From positions 146,986-210,985 of the forward strand of contig JAIBBM010000001.1 of NCBI GenBank assembly GCA_019694685.1: a stretch of DNA of 64,000 bases. The letters run 5' to 3'. The notes under the pieces were generated by a model. That model saw only the letters and a program-made list of their open reading frames with translations. It was not told where the DNA came from and did not search any database. Made by a program: the position numbers and the translations under genes. This document shows positions 62,208 through 64,000 of the stretch, in pieces. Each line of letters starts with the position of its first letter. The first letter of the stretch is position 1. This stretch comes from Leptospirales bacterium (lineage in GTDB: Bacteria > Spirochaetota > Leptospiria > Leptospirales > Leptonemataceae).

Positions 62208-64000
62208 CTGAATTTTCCTGGCATCATCACCGGCGAACTTCTTACAGAATTAGAGAAAGCCATCATTTATGAAGGATTCCTCAAAGATCAAAGAAAGCCA
62301 GTACTCATCAAGATGCTGAAGCATGACTATCCGGATGCATCCGAAATCCGGCGTATGATTGCAGAAGGCCAGTTTCATCGCACACTCCAGATAGAAGCTA
62401 TTCCCCCTCTTGTAGAAGTCCGATCTCACCAGCGCGGACCGGTTCTCATATTGGAGAGGGCTGCGGGGCATCTACTGCCAACCATTCTCGAAGTGGGCCG
62501 ATTGAATACGCCGCGATTTTTGCATCTGGCTTCTTCGATCGCGCGCGCCGTGGCAGATTTGCATGGAGCCAATGTTATTCATCGCGGACTCAGCCCCGAA
62601 CTTCTGTTATGCGACGAGAATAAACGCAAGTGTTACATCCTGGATCTGAGTCCGGCATCGCGACTCTCGCGAATGAATCGCGAAATTGAAAAGAGCATTC
62701 CGATGACAGGAAATCCTGGATACATCGCTCCCGAACAAACAGGGAGAATCAATCGCAGTGTGGATCATCGCACAGATCTCTATTCACTTGGCATCATCTT
62801 TTATCAAATGCTGGCCAACAGGCATCCTTTTGTAGCACACGCTCCTGCGGAATGGGCGCACGCTCACATTGCACGCGCCGCGCCATCTATCGATCGCAAA
62901 GACATTCCTCCCATGCTTCTGCGAATCGTCACGAAACTGATTTCAAAAAATGCGGAGGATCGCTATCAGTCCGCACTGGGATTAATCGAAGACCTGGACC
63001 GCTGCTCCGATGAACTTCTGCGAAAAGGAGAAATTACAGAATTTACTCCGGGAGAAAAAGACGTATCCTCTTTGCTTCACATGTCTGAAAAACTGTACGG
63101 TCGCGCACATGAATTGGACATACTTCTTCGCGCTTTCGAGGCTTCGCGAACCGGCCCACTCCAAATGGTTCTGGTCACAGGTAGCGCGGGCGTTGGGAAG
63201 ACGGCACTCATTGGAGAATTGCAGAAGAAGATTGCGGAGTCAAAAGGTCTATTTGTAGAGGGCAAGTTCGAACAATACGAAAGACATTCGCCTTACAAGG
63301 CGTGGGTGGCCGCCTCTCAAAAACTGGTGGAAAGAACCAACGCAGATGCGCCAACGCTTGCTGCAAGGACCAGAGAGAGGATCAAAGAAAACGTGGGCGG
63401 CGCTCTGGGAGTTCTGATGGAGAGCATTCCAGCGCTCAGAGCGTGGTTCAACACAGTCCAGGAACCAGTGGAGCTTCCGCCTGCAGAATCCAGAAACCGT
63501 TTTACAGATACGTTTGTGAACTTCACGACTGCGTTCGATCAAACGGACAGGCCTCTGGTGATCTTCCTCGACGACGTGCAATGGGCGGATGCCGGATCAT
63601 TGGATCTACTTCGCTCCTTTTACTCGATCGCATCCGATGCGCGCATTCTCATCATACTCGCATGCAGAGATACAGATGTGGATACGATTTCCAGTTTCGC
63701 ATCCACTCTGGAAGAACTCAAGAAACAGAAAACCTTTCGCATCGCAAAGATGTCCCCTCTCTTGCGCGAAGACGTAAACCAGCTGATCGCTGATAGCCTT
63801 CTACTCTCGAGCGATCGCACGTCTGCTCTGGCAAGCTGGGTCCACGAACAAACAGAAGGCAATCCTCTCTATGCGACGCAGCTTCTGCACACTCTGCACC
63901 AGGAAGGAACTCTCTATTTTGATCAAACCGCGGCGCGCTGGCTATGGAATGAATCCAGGCTCAGGGAACTGCGAGACAATGTGGATCTTGCAGAATTTCT
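62208..64000 (+). CDS. Large pseudokinase-AAA signalling protein, CTG start (runs off right edge)
   Basis: 597 residues are visible and the frame stays open to the window end. Residues 10-275 are a protein-kinase fold: VLIK at 32-35 (Lys35), HRGLSPE at 125-131, DLS at 146-148, GYIAPEQTGRI and LYSLGIIFYQMLAN. The HRD Asp is Gly, DFG is DLS, and no Gly-rich loop is seen. A Walker A GSAGVGKT at 325-332 and Walker B LVIFLDDVQWAD (Asp455, Asp456) show a large AAA/NB-ATPase. The pattern is that of multi-domain kinase/ATPase/sensor proteins; the C-terminal output domain is outside the window. Confidence 0.85.
   Translation, partial: MNFPGIITGELLTELEKAIIYEGFLKDQRKPVLIKMLKHDYPDASEIRRMIAEGQFHRTLQIEAIPPLVEVRSHQRGPVLILERAAGHLLPTILEVGRLNTPRFLHLASSIARAVADLHGANVIHRGLSPELLLCDENKRKCYILDLSPASRLSRMNREIEKSIPMTGNPGYIAPEQTGRINRSVDHRTDLYSLGIIFYQMLANRHPFVAHAPAEWAHAHIARAAPSIDRKDIPPMLLRIVTKLISKNAEDRYQSALGLIEDLDRCSDELLRKGEITEFTPGEKDVSSLLHMSEKLYGRAHELDILLRAFEASRTGPLQMVLVTGSAGVGKTALIGELQKKIAESKGLFVEGKFEQYERHSPYKAWVAASQKLVERTNADAPTLAARTRERIKENVGGALGVLMESIPALRAWFNTVQEPVELPPAESRNRFTDTFVNFTTAFDQTDRPLVIFLDDVQWADAGSLDLLRSFYSIASDARILIILACRDTDVDTISSFASTLEELKKQKTFRIAKMSPLLREDVNQLIADSLLLSSDRTSALASWVHEQTEGNPLYATQLLHTLHQEGTLYFDQTAARWLWNESRLRELRDNVDLAEF

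Noticed and set aside
1..64000. tRNA genes, rRNA genes, CRISPR arrays and insertion sequences
   Set aside because: No gap large enough contains a cloverleaf, regular repeat-spacer pattern or terminal inverted repeats that I could recognise by eye.

Overview
The window looks like chromosomal DNA of a Leptospirales spirochaete outside Leptospira proper. Three things point there: a flhF-flhG-(membrane protein)-fliA-flaG flagellar block, many lipoproteins and outer-membrane proteins, and an AraC regulator with a membrane-embedded N-terminus next to a very large kinase/ATPase signalling protein. Base composition looks close to 50% G+C by eye, more like Leptonema or Turneriella than low-GC Leptospira. 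This placement is inference; there is no rRNA or tRNA gene in the window to test it. Genes are densely packed and starts often overlap the previous stop. No gap without a gene exceeds 300 bases, and I saw no CRISPR array, insertion sequence or prophage.

Layout. 0-9 kb: a cut-off short-chain dehydrogenase diverges from a SNF2/RapA-like helicase. A six-gene minus-strand operon follows (PC4-like protein, amidohydrolase, class A PBP with a zinc ribbon, small zinc protein, envelope protein, unknown). 8.7-17.9 kb: rpmB, an Rrf2 regulator, a secreted lipase-like hydrolase, an RsbW-like ATPase, a nitrilase, holB, then a plus-strand envelope set (lipoprotein, Omp85-type barrel, secreted protein, DUF4384-type protein) and a degenerate malic-enzyme-like protein. 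17.9-27.8 kb: phosphodiesterase, secreted protein, degenerate thiolase, gyrA, HNH nuclease, rhomboid, DedA, class I aldolase and a lipoprotein. 27.9-33.5 kb: flagellar genes, rpsD and a protein methyltransferase. 33.5-45 kb: a PilZ/DUF1577-like protein, FecR and TPR lipoproteins, gmhA, a five-gene operon joining an efflux-type ABC system with pbpC and a lipoprotein, and exbB-exbD-acetyltransferase. 45-50.4 kb: lpxA, a DUF4384-type protein, a CHASE2-SpoIIE phosphatase, an orphan sulfate-binding-type lipoprotein and an HATPase protein. 50.3-58 kb: pyrC with two lipid-type enzymes (minus), and a plus-strand chain of three envelope genes that runs by overlapping codons into an EcoRII-type restriction-modification pair. 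58-64 kb: tpiA, fadD, the AraC regulator and a kinase/AAA protein that leaves the window.

The points most worth a second look are: the EcoRII-like restriction-modification pair overlapping envelope genes; two genes that appear to start at CTG, one of them a pseudokinase/AAA signalling protein behind a strong ribosome-binding site; several enzyme-fold proteins that have lost catalytic residues (malic-enzyme-like, thiolase-like, metallo-beta-lactamase-like, kinase-like); a GyrA with a basic N-terminal tail and Val at the Ser83 position; and RNA hairpins that cover translation starts (HNH nuclease, fadD). All family assignments were made by reading the sequence; no database search was run.
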